Shown here: one piece after another, positions 46,695 through 58,107 of the stretch
How the letters are laid out: the number at the start of each line of letters is the position of its first letter
Position numbering within the stretch: the stretch's first letter is position 1
Assembly (NCBI RefSeq): GCF_051020765.1
Contig: NC_134934.1
Location: 5,780,001 to 5,844,000, forward strand
Direction of reading: 5' to 3'
Length of the DNA: 64,000 nucleotides
Origin: Lasioglossum baleicum
Taxonomy: Eukaryota; Arthropoda; Insecta; Hymenoptera; Halictidae
Program-made: the position numbers and the translations under genes
Notes under the pieces: model-generated
The model's database searches: none
The model's input: the letters and a program-made list of their open reading frames with translations, nothing else
What the model was told of the DNA's origin: nothing

Positions 46695-47003
46695 GGTTGG
46701 CTATATCTGTGGTTGTCAGGAAGAACGTCGCATGCCACGCACTTTCACTGTCGAGATATAGCCGTTTAAAGTTTTGATCACTAATGCTTTGACATAGGAC
46801 GTTGCTTAAACAGCATTGTTTTTTCGAGCCTGTCGAATTTGTTTTCATGACGTTTTTTCTGGTATTCATTCTCAATGAATGCATAAATTCAAATTTTTAT
46901 AAATTGTGACGTGCGGCGTTTTTCCTTGGAACCACAGATATAAGGGTTAAGGTCTTATCACAGGATGGTGGGGTTACGACATATAATTTTGAAACACCCT
47001 GTA
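46695..47003. mobile_element. Degenerate inverted-repeat MITE ending ACACCCTGTA
   Basis: Left arm 46695-46738 (CTATATCTGTGGTTGTCAGG, AAGAACGTCGCATGCCAC) pairs with right arm 46909-46948 (CGTGCGGCG, TTTCCTTGGAACCACAGATA). The 13-base core TATATCTGTGGTT is near-exact in both. The right side continues to GAAACACCCTGTA at 47003, the family terminus. The corresponding left terminus is not recognisable. Confidence 0.55.
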
Positions 47004-49529
47004 CAATATCTAACAGTCTAGTATCGTGTAATAAATTTTGAAGAACATATTCGAGTCGGTAGAATGCACACACGTCGTCTCCGAAGGGTTGAAGCGGGAA
47101 TTCTTTTAGCCTACCACTAACCCTCGCTAATGATGGCGGCATTTCCCTAACAAACCGTCAGAAGCGATCCGGATTAAACGCGACTTCCGGCGGAACCGTG
47201 CGTGCTTTCAGCACGCAATAACCCGCGATGCCCAACGATACGAAATTTCATAATGTTCGCAATTATCTGGGATAAGCCGACTGTCGCGTGCTCCGCGTAA
47301 TGTACGCCCCCCAACCTGATCCGGGTAATGAAAATATCTGCCGGCGGACCTATTTGTCCATTGTTATTAAGCCCGCCAGGGAAGGCAGGGCTGGCGGAGG
47401 GTGCAGTAAAGTCGATAGGAGACCGCGTCTCCGCTATTCTCGTCCGGGCTTATCGAATTAACTCGCAAAATATCTTCAGAAGGATTCCCCACGGTCGTCC
47501 AGATTTAAGAACGGGATTTACCGGAGCCGAGTGCGCGCCGAGCAACAGTGAAGAGACAGCCTGCTGAAAGAACCAGTCGTCGAGGACCGTACCGCTTCTT
47601 CCTCGTTTCTATTCCTTTGAACGAATATCTTATTCGAAAGTACATATATTTATGCTGCGTGCAGCAATCTTTCCGCGGTGAAATCTCGAAAAATTCATCA
47701 GGCTTTTCCCCAAATGTCGTTTCTTGAGACCTAAACAGTTGACCGCCACTTTTCTAGCTTAAAATTTTTATTTTAAGTTAATTGTACTTGGAACTTTTTT
47801 CTAAATCCACGGAAATTTTTATCGAACGTCTAACTGATTGAAAAATATGGATATCATGCAGCGTACCATAATTTTTATGTGGCAAAATATTTAAAAAATG
47901 GCTGAGCCTCTGTTTTCCTCCGAACGTTGTTCTCTTACAGAGAGAGGCTGTACAAACTTGGTTCGTTAGAAATAGAAAAAGTGAATTTAAAAATGCAGTT
48001 CATCAATTTTCCCAGAAAAAGTTCCTAAGGGTTCCCCTTTTTTCCAGATCGTTAGTCAAGCACGACCCAAGGAGTCGAGGAGATACCCAGCAGAAAGAAG
48101 GAATCGTCAAGGACCGTCTGGCATCTGCAGCTCGTTTCAATTGGCCGCAGCTCGAGAAGGAAGACGAGAAAAACGCGGAATCCTCGCCGCGGGTGCGCCC
48201 CGTGCAAATAAACTCTTGTCGCGAGTCGCTGCGAGACCCGCAAGAGTAATAATATGAAAATCCATCCGCGATTCGCGAATGAAACCGGGACAGACTTATT
48301 CAGGGCGAATAAGCCTGTCGCGGAAACGGATGGCTTCACCGTCGCAGCCGTGTCGCTCGGGAAAAAAAACGCGTTCGATTCTCTTGGATGCGTCGAGAGC
48401 TAGTTGCGTCTGCATACAGGAGAGAGTGTCATTTATCGGGGGCTTCTTCGGCGTGAAAAAATATTGTTGGCTGTCTTGTTGCTAGTGTTAGTGGTGCCTT
48501 TAACGCGGCGGACTTTATCTCGCGGATTGATGGGAAAGTTTCGCAACGGTGAATTCATGAAATGAAGCCATTCATTTATTGTATGTACATATTTTTCTGT
48601 GCGAGTACTTTGATTATACTAGAATGACTTTGTGAGGAATTTGTAAAGAAGCCTTTGTTATAAAATATTGCGTGGATTAGAGGAGGAGAAAATTTCTAGA
48701 GAAGTAATACATATTGAGAATTCATTAATGGCCAGTGCTACATGTTTCACTCAGCAGACTCATCCAATATAAAAATCTGCCCCGATTCTTCTCTCTTCAG
48801 TAACATCGCCCCAAATACGTGGTTCACACCGCTATGACAAGGTTTTCACCTAACCATTCAAAGCGAGCGTGTCCCCTTAATTAAAATGTTTTCCTCGACT
48901 AGCATTTGAAAGCGACCGATTCGCGTAGCTCTTAAACGTACAGTTTTATTCGAGCAATCTCGTTCGATTGATCAAGTACCGGAAAAAACCAGAGCTGCTC
49001 GCGATCTCGAGAATTCGAGAATTTCCGAGATCTTCGACGACCGAGAACACTCGAGAATCTGAGCGCGCTACACGCATGAACGTCGGTCGTCACCGTTAAA
49101 TACTCCTCGACAGTTTTTCCACGAATTGGAATCCGCAATTTTCATAAGCAGTTACGCACGTGGATATTTGCTGTATACGAGATATAGAGAAGGAGAGAGA
49201 CAGGCAGATTCAGTTTCGAACACGTGGTTGACGTCATCATTAAGTCGAGTGCTGGCCTAACTACCAGCTCGCGTGCTTTACCCCCCGCGCGGCGTTAATC
49301 GCTCGATTGCGCGCGAACACGCTTGGAAAATCGCCACCATTTTCTGCTGTCTATCCTCGAACACGTAAACATCGTTCTCGCGGTTTTGTTACGGTCGAAA
49401 TGCTTCCACGTGGACGATGTTACGCGCAGTTCGGGCTAATTGGCGTGGGCCGCGCAGAAATTGCGGAAATATCTGCATTTTTATTATTTCGAATTTTATA
49501 GACGCTTTTCGGGGCTAATTTCGGTCAAT
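47004..49529. other. 2.5-kb non-coding stretch
   Basis: GC-rich blocks at 47160-47560 and 48060-48400 with short unrecognised frames. A small stem GCGTGCT-TTC-AGCACGC lies near 47200. No gene, RNA or repeat supported. Confidence 0.45.
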
Positions 49530-49850
49530 GCGACTGACAAGCGAAGCCAGATTAAATATCAATTGACATGCCATTTTTATACATTTCTGTCATGATTTAG
49601 TGCTAAAAATATTGTTCGATGCGTGTTTTTTTTTCATGTCTGTGTTCGTTGGCTTTTAGGGAATGAAAATAGTGTTTGAAGCTGGGGATGAAAAATGCAA
49701 GTGAAGCCAGACTAAACGCTCATCAATTCGCATGCGATTTTAATGCACCTTTGCTCCCAGGGCTAAAAATATTGTTTGACGCATGTTTTTCGTGTCAACG
49801 TTCGTCAACTATTAAAGGCTAAAAATAGAGATGATAAATTGGAAGATTAA
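49530..49850 (+). repeat. Two-unit tandem duplication, 160-bp period
   Basis: GAAGCCAGA(T/C)TAAA occurs at 49543 and 49703, and GCTAAAAATATTGTT(C/T)GA(T/C)GC at 49602 and 49762, both an exact 160-bp step. A third start, GGCTAAAAATAG, follows at about 49816. Non-coding. Confidence 0.8.
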
Positions 49851-51825
49851 ATCTATCAATTTACTATTGATAATAGTGAAAGGTGTTGCACATTGTGGAA
49901 CAATTTATTCATCCTTTTAGCAATGAACCGTAGTTCACATATACATAATTAACGAATTAACGAATATACCTAATAAATGAAGACATTGAATTCATTTGTA
50001 TAGAATTTTTATTGTAAGGGACGCTTGAAGAAGGAAATTTATTTCCCATCATTTTCCATGAATGTATTTTTACAATCTCAGTGATTATCCAACAAAAAGG
50101 ACACTTCTAAATAAATGATTTCTAAAACCTCTGTTTACAATATCTCAATTTCCACTGTAAAGTGTAGATTTAATGGAAACATTTCCCACCTTCAATTCCA
50201 ATTGACATTTTCAGCAGTTCAAAATGAGCCACGTCCAAGGTACTCAATTGCAGACAGAGAAAATGAATGCGAAATATTTTTCCCAGTCCGGTAATATACA
50301 GAAAGTATATGTATAGGGAATTTCGCGCATCCCTGAATATTTTGCAAATATTTTGGCAATTATATTTCACAAAGCGAATACCGTTCGCCCACGATCGAAA
50401 ATATTTTTATAACAGAAATGTCATTTTTCGTGACCCGCGAATAATAGCCATAATTCACCAGTCCCGTGTGCACGATTCGAATTCATCGGTCAGCAGCGTC
50501 GTTTTCGCCCGTTAATTCCCGCCCCATTTAATACAGGTTATTAGCTTCCTCGGCGTTCCGATTATTTCGACGCGAATTCCGCACTGGAATTTAAATGTGC
50601 GCATGAATTAACCATCGTTTCGATCTTCCACCCGGCGTTCCAATTGCTACGGTATCAGCCGACCCGATTTTTATCATTTGTTTGCTGAATGTATCAATGA
50701 ACAATCCACTATTTTCTTAATCGGATTGCTGCGGACAATGCCGTTAAATCGAGATATCCCACCTGTATTTTGTTCTCGAGATGCGCGATGCAACCTCAAT
50801 CCTGATGTACACCGTGCATCAAATGCACGAGGTATTTTGCACAATACATTCTTGCACTGTTCATGCATTTAATGAACGATTTAATGAAACTGATATAAAA
50901 TATTTCCAGTGCCAATCAAGATGTCGTTGTTTCGATTGTAGCTTTAGTTTTGTACCTAACCTTTTATGCATTTAAATGCAGAAATGTCAAGGGAATCGTT
51001 GGGTAAGAATTTCTGGGAATTTTGGGTAAGAAAAGAATATTTTCCATGCAACATTTTACCGTTCTGTGACAGTTTCGAGGGAGGAGCAACTAGCAGCCCA
51101 AAAAATTGGTTGAAAACCGAACAAATCTCCGTGTAACAATTTTTTAGGAGAGTTGAAGGTCGGCAAATATTTTCCGGATACGCTCGAAGCATGATTGCAA
51201 CAGGAAGCGGAGAGCCGGCGCACAGTTTCGAGGAAGTATCAGCTCGTTCCCGTCTCGAACGACTAGTCACCGGCGTTAATTCGTACGAGTTCCGAATGGG
51301 CGACAGATGTTAACACTGAATTAACACGTAGGACGCGCCGGCTCGGAGTGCCGCGGCGAGTTAACAACGTAGCCCGGGCGTCGATATGATCGCAATTTCA
51401 GCTTACAACCATAATTAACGCGCACTGTGCATCGGCACACTTGACTGGGCTCCACTAAAACGTACTTTACCGACCATTACCCGCGATGGATGCCGCGCCG
51501 CGCCGCGGCGTACAACGATCCATCGAACGCGCAACTACAGGAGAGGGCCGCGTGCTGTGTCGCGTTCACCACCCATTCGGCGCGCGAAATACTCGCGACA
51601 CAAAAAAAAACTTCCGCGCCAAGCGATTTATCTCGCGGCCCGATGTTAACGAAAATTTCATTCGGTTATCGCGGCCGCAATGGACTCGGTTCCACGCTTT
51701 CACTGCCGGCTAATGGATGAGCCTGATCGTCAATGGCGTGTCGACGCTCCCTAAATGGTACAAACGCGTCAAAGTTATCGATACCTTCCATCCCAAACCC
51801 CCGAAACCCTTTGACAAACGCTCCA
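49851..51825. other. 2-kb non-coding stretch
   Basis: AT-rich to 50540 then mixed; GC-rich 51290-51600. The frames at 50674-50868 and 50678-50872 are mutual opposite-strand shadows. Nothing recognised. Confidence 0.45.
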
Positions 51826-52130
51826 CGCTACACCGAATTTCTATTACACAACTTTTCAACATTTACGGTCATTTGTACCATTTTTCTAAATCTCTATTTC
51901 TCTGTTTCGTTATTCATACGTCACTTTTTTAACTGGCTGTTCTGTAGGTACACTGTTTTGTGGTATTTTTTAGATATAGACACCCGTTCACAATTTTTTT
52001 GCGCTACACCGAATTTCTATTACACAGCTTTCGAACATTTACGATCATTTTTACCATTTTTTTTTTTCAAAAAATCTCTGGTAATTCAGATTCTGTCATT
52101 CATACCTCCATTTTAACTCGGGTTCTGCAC
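51826..52130 (+). repeat. Two-unit tandem duplication, 176-bp period
   Basis: CTACACCGAATTTCTATTAC begins at 51828 and again at 52004. Both continue with ACA(A/G)CTTT(T/C), AACATTTACG(G/A)TCATTT and TACCATTTTT, then AAATCTCT and GT.ATTCATAC. The similar frames at 51733-52116 and 51960-52169 simply reflect the duplication. Confidence 0.8.
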
Positions 52131-52911
52131 GCCAGTTTGGCATTGAACAATTCACTTGCTTGGGAATGAAAAATTCGCTGACCACGACGAGCAATTCGCT
52201 GACCAAAAAACTCCGCAAAATCATGAGACAGAAATTCGCATTCGCAACAACCCCCGTTCGTTTCGAAGGAAGCTCATTGGCGATGCAGACAGTCGCCTAA
52301 TCCGAAAGTGGGAATGAGAACGACACCGCGAACGAGCAGCAGTAAATCCACGTTTGCAACTTCGTGGACGTGTGTCGCGCTCGTGGGCAACTCGCGACCG
52401 ATAGAAGGGTTTATGAGAGCGGAAAGAGCGCGACGATAGAGAGGGAGAGAGACGTTCCCATCCGCGACGATTTACCGTGCTCGAAGAAACGGGGCTGGTC
52501 GAAGTAAAAGGGAGCTAGGGGGATGGCAAACAGGAGAACTGTCCATCATCCGAGAATCGAACTTTGCTCTACGAGCTCGAATGGCTTCCAGGATCCCTTA
52601 CAAGGCCGATCCTTTTTTACGAGCTGGATTTGGATCGTATTGCACGCCGTTCGGACGGATAGATAGCTATCGTCTTCTTCGCTCCGTTTTGATAGAGCTG
52701 GGCAGCTGGCACGATGGTCTCGGCCGTTTGTTTAAATAATAGCCGTGTCATCTCTTAGTTACGAAATTTTTATGGCGATCGGGAAATGGGGGTTGACTTT
52801 GTTGCGGGGAATGCAGCGATATTTCGCATTTTTATCAAGTAGAATCGTTTGTGTCACAGTTGTACGAAACACATAAAACTTATTCCAGTATAGTTTCTTC
52901 TTGCTATATTT
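52131..52911. other. Non-coding spacer
   Basis: GC-rich 52240-52700, AT-rich after. No supported feature. Confidence 0.45.
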
Positions 52912-53391
52912 ATCCCAACAAAAACATTCTGTAAACAGGAGCCAAGTTCTTATGGCCGTAAAAAGTTGTGAGATCAAACAAAATACGGCCAAGTTCGTTA
53001 GCTTAGAAATACCTCTTGCAATACTGAAAAAAGCGTTTGTAAAAATTAGTTAAAAAGAACGCTATTTAATTTTTAAAGAATCACATGGAGGGCTAAATTA
53101 TTCAAACTCGGCCGTTACTTTTTAAACCAATGGCCCTAAAACGTGTTAGGTAGCGGCCAAGTTTTAATAATTTAGCCCTCCATGTGACTCTTTAGTCAGT
53201 GACAAATTTAGCGATTTTTGAGGTCCTATATCTCGGAACCTACTAATGTTGGAAGATTAATGTTTTGTCAATATTGAGACGTGATAGCATTTAACAAGTG
53301 TACGAAATTACATCTCTCCATCTGCCTCCAGTGTCGAGTTATAAGCCTCTAAAAAACGGTCAAGTTGTTTCGTGTAAAAGGAGGTAGTGCA
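52912..53391. mobile_element. Deleted copy 2 of the 21-kb palindromic element
   Basis: 52912-53193 matches 21094-21376 and 53194-53391 matches 21970-22166, joined at CTCTTTA-GTCAGTGAC. The 593 bp between them in copy 1, which include most of the right palindrome arm, are absent; 1073 minus 593 equals the 480 bp seen here. The 49-bp centre (53110-53158) is the exact reverse complement of the centre in copy 1. About 95 percent identity by eye elsewhere. No coding capacity. Confidence 0.8.
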
Positions 53392-55197
53392 AGAACTTGG
53401 CTGGTGCACTGCCGTGCACCTAGATATCGTTTTAACGGTGTATTCTTTCTGAATTTCTTTCTGAAAAATTATTGGTCCGTTTGCATACGAATTTTGCACA
53501 CGTGTAATTGGCATTTGAATTGATATTGTTTTTTCATTTTTGTCGTGCGTCAAAATCCTTGAAGGAACATTTGCAGTTGTGCAACACAGGTGTATAGGTC
53601 ACGAAATAGGTGTTTCGGCGTCTATATATCCCTTCATCGAGTAGACGATAAAAGGAGGTTGTGAAATGGGGGAAAAAAGCAGACACGATTCGAGGATCGT
53701 GTAACAGCGAGTCGTGTTTGGCGTCATCGTTTTTTCCCCCCTCGTATAGTTCGTTTCTCTCGAAGGCACGCTACTTTAAACGTTCTTTAACAGCGTTTCG
53801 AGCGAGAGAACCAAGAGCGGGTACACTAATTCGATCGTCGTCGATTAACCAGGTGGGGTCGAGGCGCGAAGGCGAGTGCCGAGATAAACGAAACGCGTGA
53901 GCTCGAATTCGGATCGACAGGCCCGTAATTGCGACGGTCGTGGAGAGAGCTGGCACTCTCACTCTGTCTCTCTCGCTCTCTCTTCTTGAGCAGGAAATTA
54001 ATTAGCTCGGACACATGTAGCGGCTGCCAGCAAGGAAAATCGATTCTTTTCTGCTCGAGGATCGCGTGACCCGTCTCCTCGCTCGATCAGACCCTGTCGA
54101 GTGTTAAAATTCCAAGACTACGAATTCATTGTTGAAAGCTGGACAAAGAGAACGGGAGAGAAAAGTTCATTGTTTTTCCCCGCGAATTATTTCTCGTTCG
54201 GTGACTGTTGAGCACAGGGGACGAAGGTTAATTAATTAGACTACGCACAACACGATTAAGTAATTAATTAAATTAATTACTGCGGAAACACCGGGAACAG
54301 CAGACGCTGTCGCAAAAGGCTGGTCGAACGATCGTAAATAGACCTCGTTGGTTTATTTTGCGGAATTTTAACGCTAATGGGATTGATTTTGTTTTAGAGG
54401 ATCTTGTGCAAAAATGTACATTTTAATGATGGTCGCACTTTGACGAGGTCGGAACATTATTAGTGGAGACCGGAATATGGAATTATGAATATTATTAGAC
54501 GGGAAATTGACGATCTTGAAGTTAGAGTAATACGATAATATGATCTAACATTGGTTAGACTTTGACATGTTTCGCTTCAATTATTAAATGACTATTTAAA
54601 AAGGTACTTATTCTACATTTTCTCAGCTGATTTAATATTTGTGAAACACTACACTCCGATTAAAATAAAACAAAATTTTTCTATCTATCCAAATAAATCA
54701 GCGAGGCTAATTTCATTTATAAAATCATGATTGCAGCGAAGATGGTCTCGCAGACGCCAATTAGTTGATCAGAGAGCCCCAGCAATCTTTTTGTCGTGGA
54801 CTATTGCAGCGAATCGTAACAAACGACAGTTTGATCGAGCTATGTAAAGCGCGCTCGATTATAGTTGTACAGGTGGCTGTCGCGCGTGGATAAGAATCAG
54901 ATTAAAAACGGAGATAGTTCGAGCATTATCCCGAGGGGGGCCGTCCATTAAGTTCGATCGGAAGACCGCAATTTTCCCGAGTCACGAGCGCGAGGAAGCA
55001 TCCCCAAGTTTTCGAGAGCCCTCTGGCTGCGAGCGAGAAAGCCATCGCAGTTTTTAATCTGGTAGGGATACGCATTCTGGAGCGAGTCACGATCTGTGAC
55101 GGCAGAAAAACGCGGAACTCGATCGTCGTGGAACGCTGATCGTAAAGCTTGTTTATTATAGTGCTTGGCTGCTCGACTGATTTCACCGAAGGGTACC

Positions 55198-55233
55198 GTC
55201 GTTGTCGTCGTCGTCGTCGTCGTCGCCGCCGCA
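55198..55233 (+). repeat. (GTC)n trinucleotide microsatellite
   Basis: GTCGTTGTC followed by about seven GTC units and CGCCGCCGC. Read as coding on either strand it gives homopolymer Arg/Val/Ser or Thr/Asp tracts, but there is no supporting gene. Confidence 0.85.
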
Positions 55234-56481
55234 AACGTCATAGTATCCTAGACACGTACACGTCCGTGGATAATCATGTCGGATATACGTGACCGATCCA
55301 CGGCGTAGATCTCATTGAAGGATCGATCAGCGTTACCGTTATCATTAGTCGCTTTGCTCGTGCCTGCGACTCTAATATATCATGCATCGATGGGTGCACG
55401 GATGTTTATACGATTTTTACATCGCTCGCGATAGTTTACCACGGAACCTTTCAGAAAATCGGTTTTCTCGTTCGACGTTGATGAAAGTTTCTGTGTTCAA
55501 ACATACGGAAATTATATAAATATCCGCCGGCTATTTATCGGCTTAGAAGATTGCTGCGGAGGCTGATGGGCGTCAAACGGTCCGTGGAGCCGTCACCTTT
55601 ACCCTACATCGAAGCGCTATTGATACGATTAGGTGCAAGAATAGAACCCGACAATCAGCGTGTTTTCGTGACTCGGGAATACGTATCGTGACTGGGGAAT
55701 ATTTTGAGGAGGAGGGGAAAGAGAAGGATGGGAATGAAAAAAGTGGAACGTCCACTAGGATCCCCGGGAACAGTTCCCGGAGGTACGACGAGCCCAGAGA
55801 CTCTGGTAAAACTGACAATTTTTGACCTCGGTCTCGGTAGTAGTGCGCGGACATCAAAGTGATAGCGCTGCCATCTCGATCGAGTGCACAGGTTTTTTGC
55901 ATTTTCGCAGCGAAACTCTCGTAGATTGATTCACTCACGTTGATTCGCACTTTGATCGATATGAATCAACAAAAATCAATAGAAATGCATTTTTATTTCA
56001 CTATCAGAGAAATGAGCAAACGCTTTCCGGGTTTATAATTTCTGTAACGAAAAATTACAGAAAGACGTACGTCGATTTCGCAAAATGAGCGATGATCGAG
56101 ACCGACTGATTGATGGCTGATTAATTGAAAAGATTAGCGCGCTACGCAAGCGGCAGGGCGGAACTTCGCTAAACAGAGAAAGCAAACTCTGCGGCGAACG
56201 CAACGGTGGAACCGAATTTGCTGACTGTCAGCCAGGGCACGTTGGTTATCGAAAGTCCGTCGCGACGAGATAATCTTGAATTAACCGTCCGGTAAGTTTA
56301 ATCAACCGGCCATTCCATAATCCATCGTCGGGAAGTGAATGAAAAATCGTGCCGCTGTACACCCCGGTGTGTACGAAAAAGCCTGGTACGCGCGGCGACC
56401 TATGAAATTTAATTAAAAATCGTTCGGTGATGTTTGCACCCGTTCACCGACACTGTAGTTGCAACGACGAGGGTAACAGGA

Positions 56482-56484
<3 letters not shown>

Positions 56485-56517
<33 letters not shown>
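56485..56517 (+). repeat. (GA)16 microsatellite
   Basis: A perfect 33-base GA run, the longest pure dinucleotide repeat in the window, continuing as GGACGAGAGAG. Confidence 0.9.
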
Positions 56518-56520
<3 letters not shown>

Positions 56521-57914
56521 GAGAGAGCGATCGGTCGCCCAAAAATTTAATTGAATATATCTCTAGAAAGCCTCAACGTCAACACTCCGAAATTTAATTA
56601 GCAATCGTTTAATAATGTTTCAATGTCGATCGTTAAGAATTAATTAAAAGCCCTCGACGATGCAACGATGCAATTTCGTGTTGCCTTTTTTCCTCCCTTG
56701 TTGCCGTTTTTCATTTTGTTTAGAGCGTGACGGGCCGAGGCTTCACTCGACGTTTTCGCAGTTCCGCGAGAACGCTGAAAACACGCTTTCATAACTGGAC
56801 GATGCGTTGACGGCCGCGTCACGTGTGGAACGCCATACTCGACTAAATATAGAGCGAAAGGCAATAAATATATGTAGAGCGACGCCGCGACGCGGGAGAA
56901 ATCTCAGAAACTATACGTCGATCTATCCAACTCCATTCAAGTTCCCTGCGAACTTCCAGCCGCAAACTCTCCTTGACCGGCCGGCCAGACACGCGAGATA
57001 CGCCCCGCCATCGGCGACCAAGCAACTATGAAACAGACACACGTGGTCCGCTAAGTTAATTGCTGCTGCCCGTTCGGGAACCAGAACGACTGACCAAGCT
57101 CGTTTTTCATAATTTCAGAACACGTGCAGAAAAGTTCTTAATGTAGTATAAGTTACGAATATAATTTTTTAAAATATAAAAATCTTTTCTGTCACAGGGC
57201 GAACTTCTTTTAACACATCAATTATTATCAAAATGATGTATAATTAGTGCAACCAAAACTGGATAGATAACATTTATCAAAGTACTCTTTCAACCCTCCA
57301 GCATATTTATATTATAATAAAAATTAATGTCTAAAACGTTCCAAGTACACTCAATTCCACGCTAGTTTTGCTATACAGATTCTGAAACGTCTGTTCCAAA
57401 AGAACACACCTCTCAAAGAACTTACTACGGGCTTCCATAAAAATTTTACGGGAGCATACCTATACTCTGCTAAATGAAACAAATTCGTTATGAAAACGAA
57501 ATATAACTGTTTCTCTCGATTCCCGGCGTCGAGTATTCGTATGCAATACTTGTCGATGCAATGCAATTGATCGCAACGTTACGACAACGAGTGCGAAGGA
57601 GAACGGTCGTAAAATTTGGCGACTATACATGTATACACTGGTGTGCATTTTAAACGTGGAATTCAATGAAAGATTTAACCCTCGTGCGCTGGGGCGAAAG
57701 TTCGTCCGTTTCTGTTTTATATACCGTAAAGTTTTTAATGTGGCTACGATCGTGATGTAATTTGATGTGCTCGTTGGAAGTATGACGTTGTGAATAAAAA
57801 ATAATTGACTCTACTTTGGTGGTTAAATAACCTTTCGTAAAAATGGCGATCGAAACAGTCTAGTCTTGTAATAGCAGCAACGCAATTGTTTCATTTGTTC
57901 CGTTTCTGTAGGAC

Positions 57915-58107
57915 AAAAAGTAAGGGAAGGTAAAATATTTTTGTTAAGTGAAATGGGTTAAATTATACTCGTGTTTTTAATTGGCGTTGTTTCCAAGCAT
58001 GACGGCTCGGTCTGTTGTTTCTTCAGGTTAAAAAGTAAAGTAAGGTAAAATATTTTTGTTGTCAAGTAAGAGGGGTTGAATTATATCCTTGCTTTTAATT
58101 GGCGTCG
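57915..58107 (+). repeat. Direct duplication of about 75 bp, 115-bp step
   Basis: AAAAAGTAAGGGAAGGTAAA (57915) and AAAAAGTAAAGTAAGGTAAA (58030) each continue with ATATTTTTGTT, AAGT(G/A)A, GGGTT(A/G)AATTATA and TTTTAATTGGCGT(T/C)G. Non-coding. Confidence 0.75.

Larger units (their letters stand above)
53392..57914. other. 4.5-kb stretch without a supported gene
   Basis: Holds a CT-rich tract near 53960-53990, a GTC trinucleotide run (55198-55233) and the longest GA microsatellite (56485-56517). An AT-rich block, 54230-54290, contains repeated TTAATTAA words. Open frames are short and unrecognised; the Arg-rich frames at 54926-55241 are products of the GTC repeat. Confidence 0.45.

Noticed and set aside
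54926..55241. Arg-rich and Thr-rich minus-strand frames
   Set aside because: Entirely explained by the GTC trinucleotide repeat at 55198-55233.
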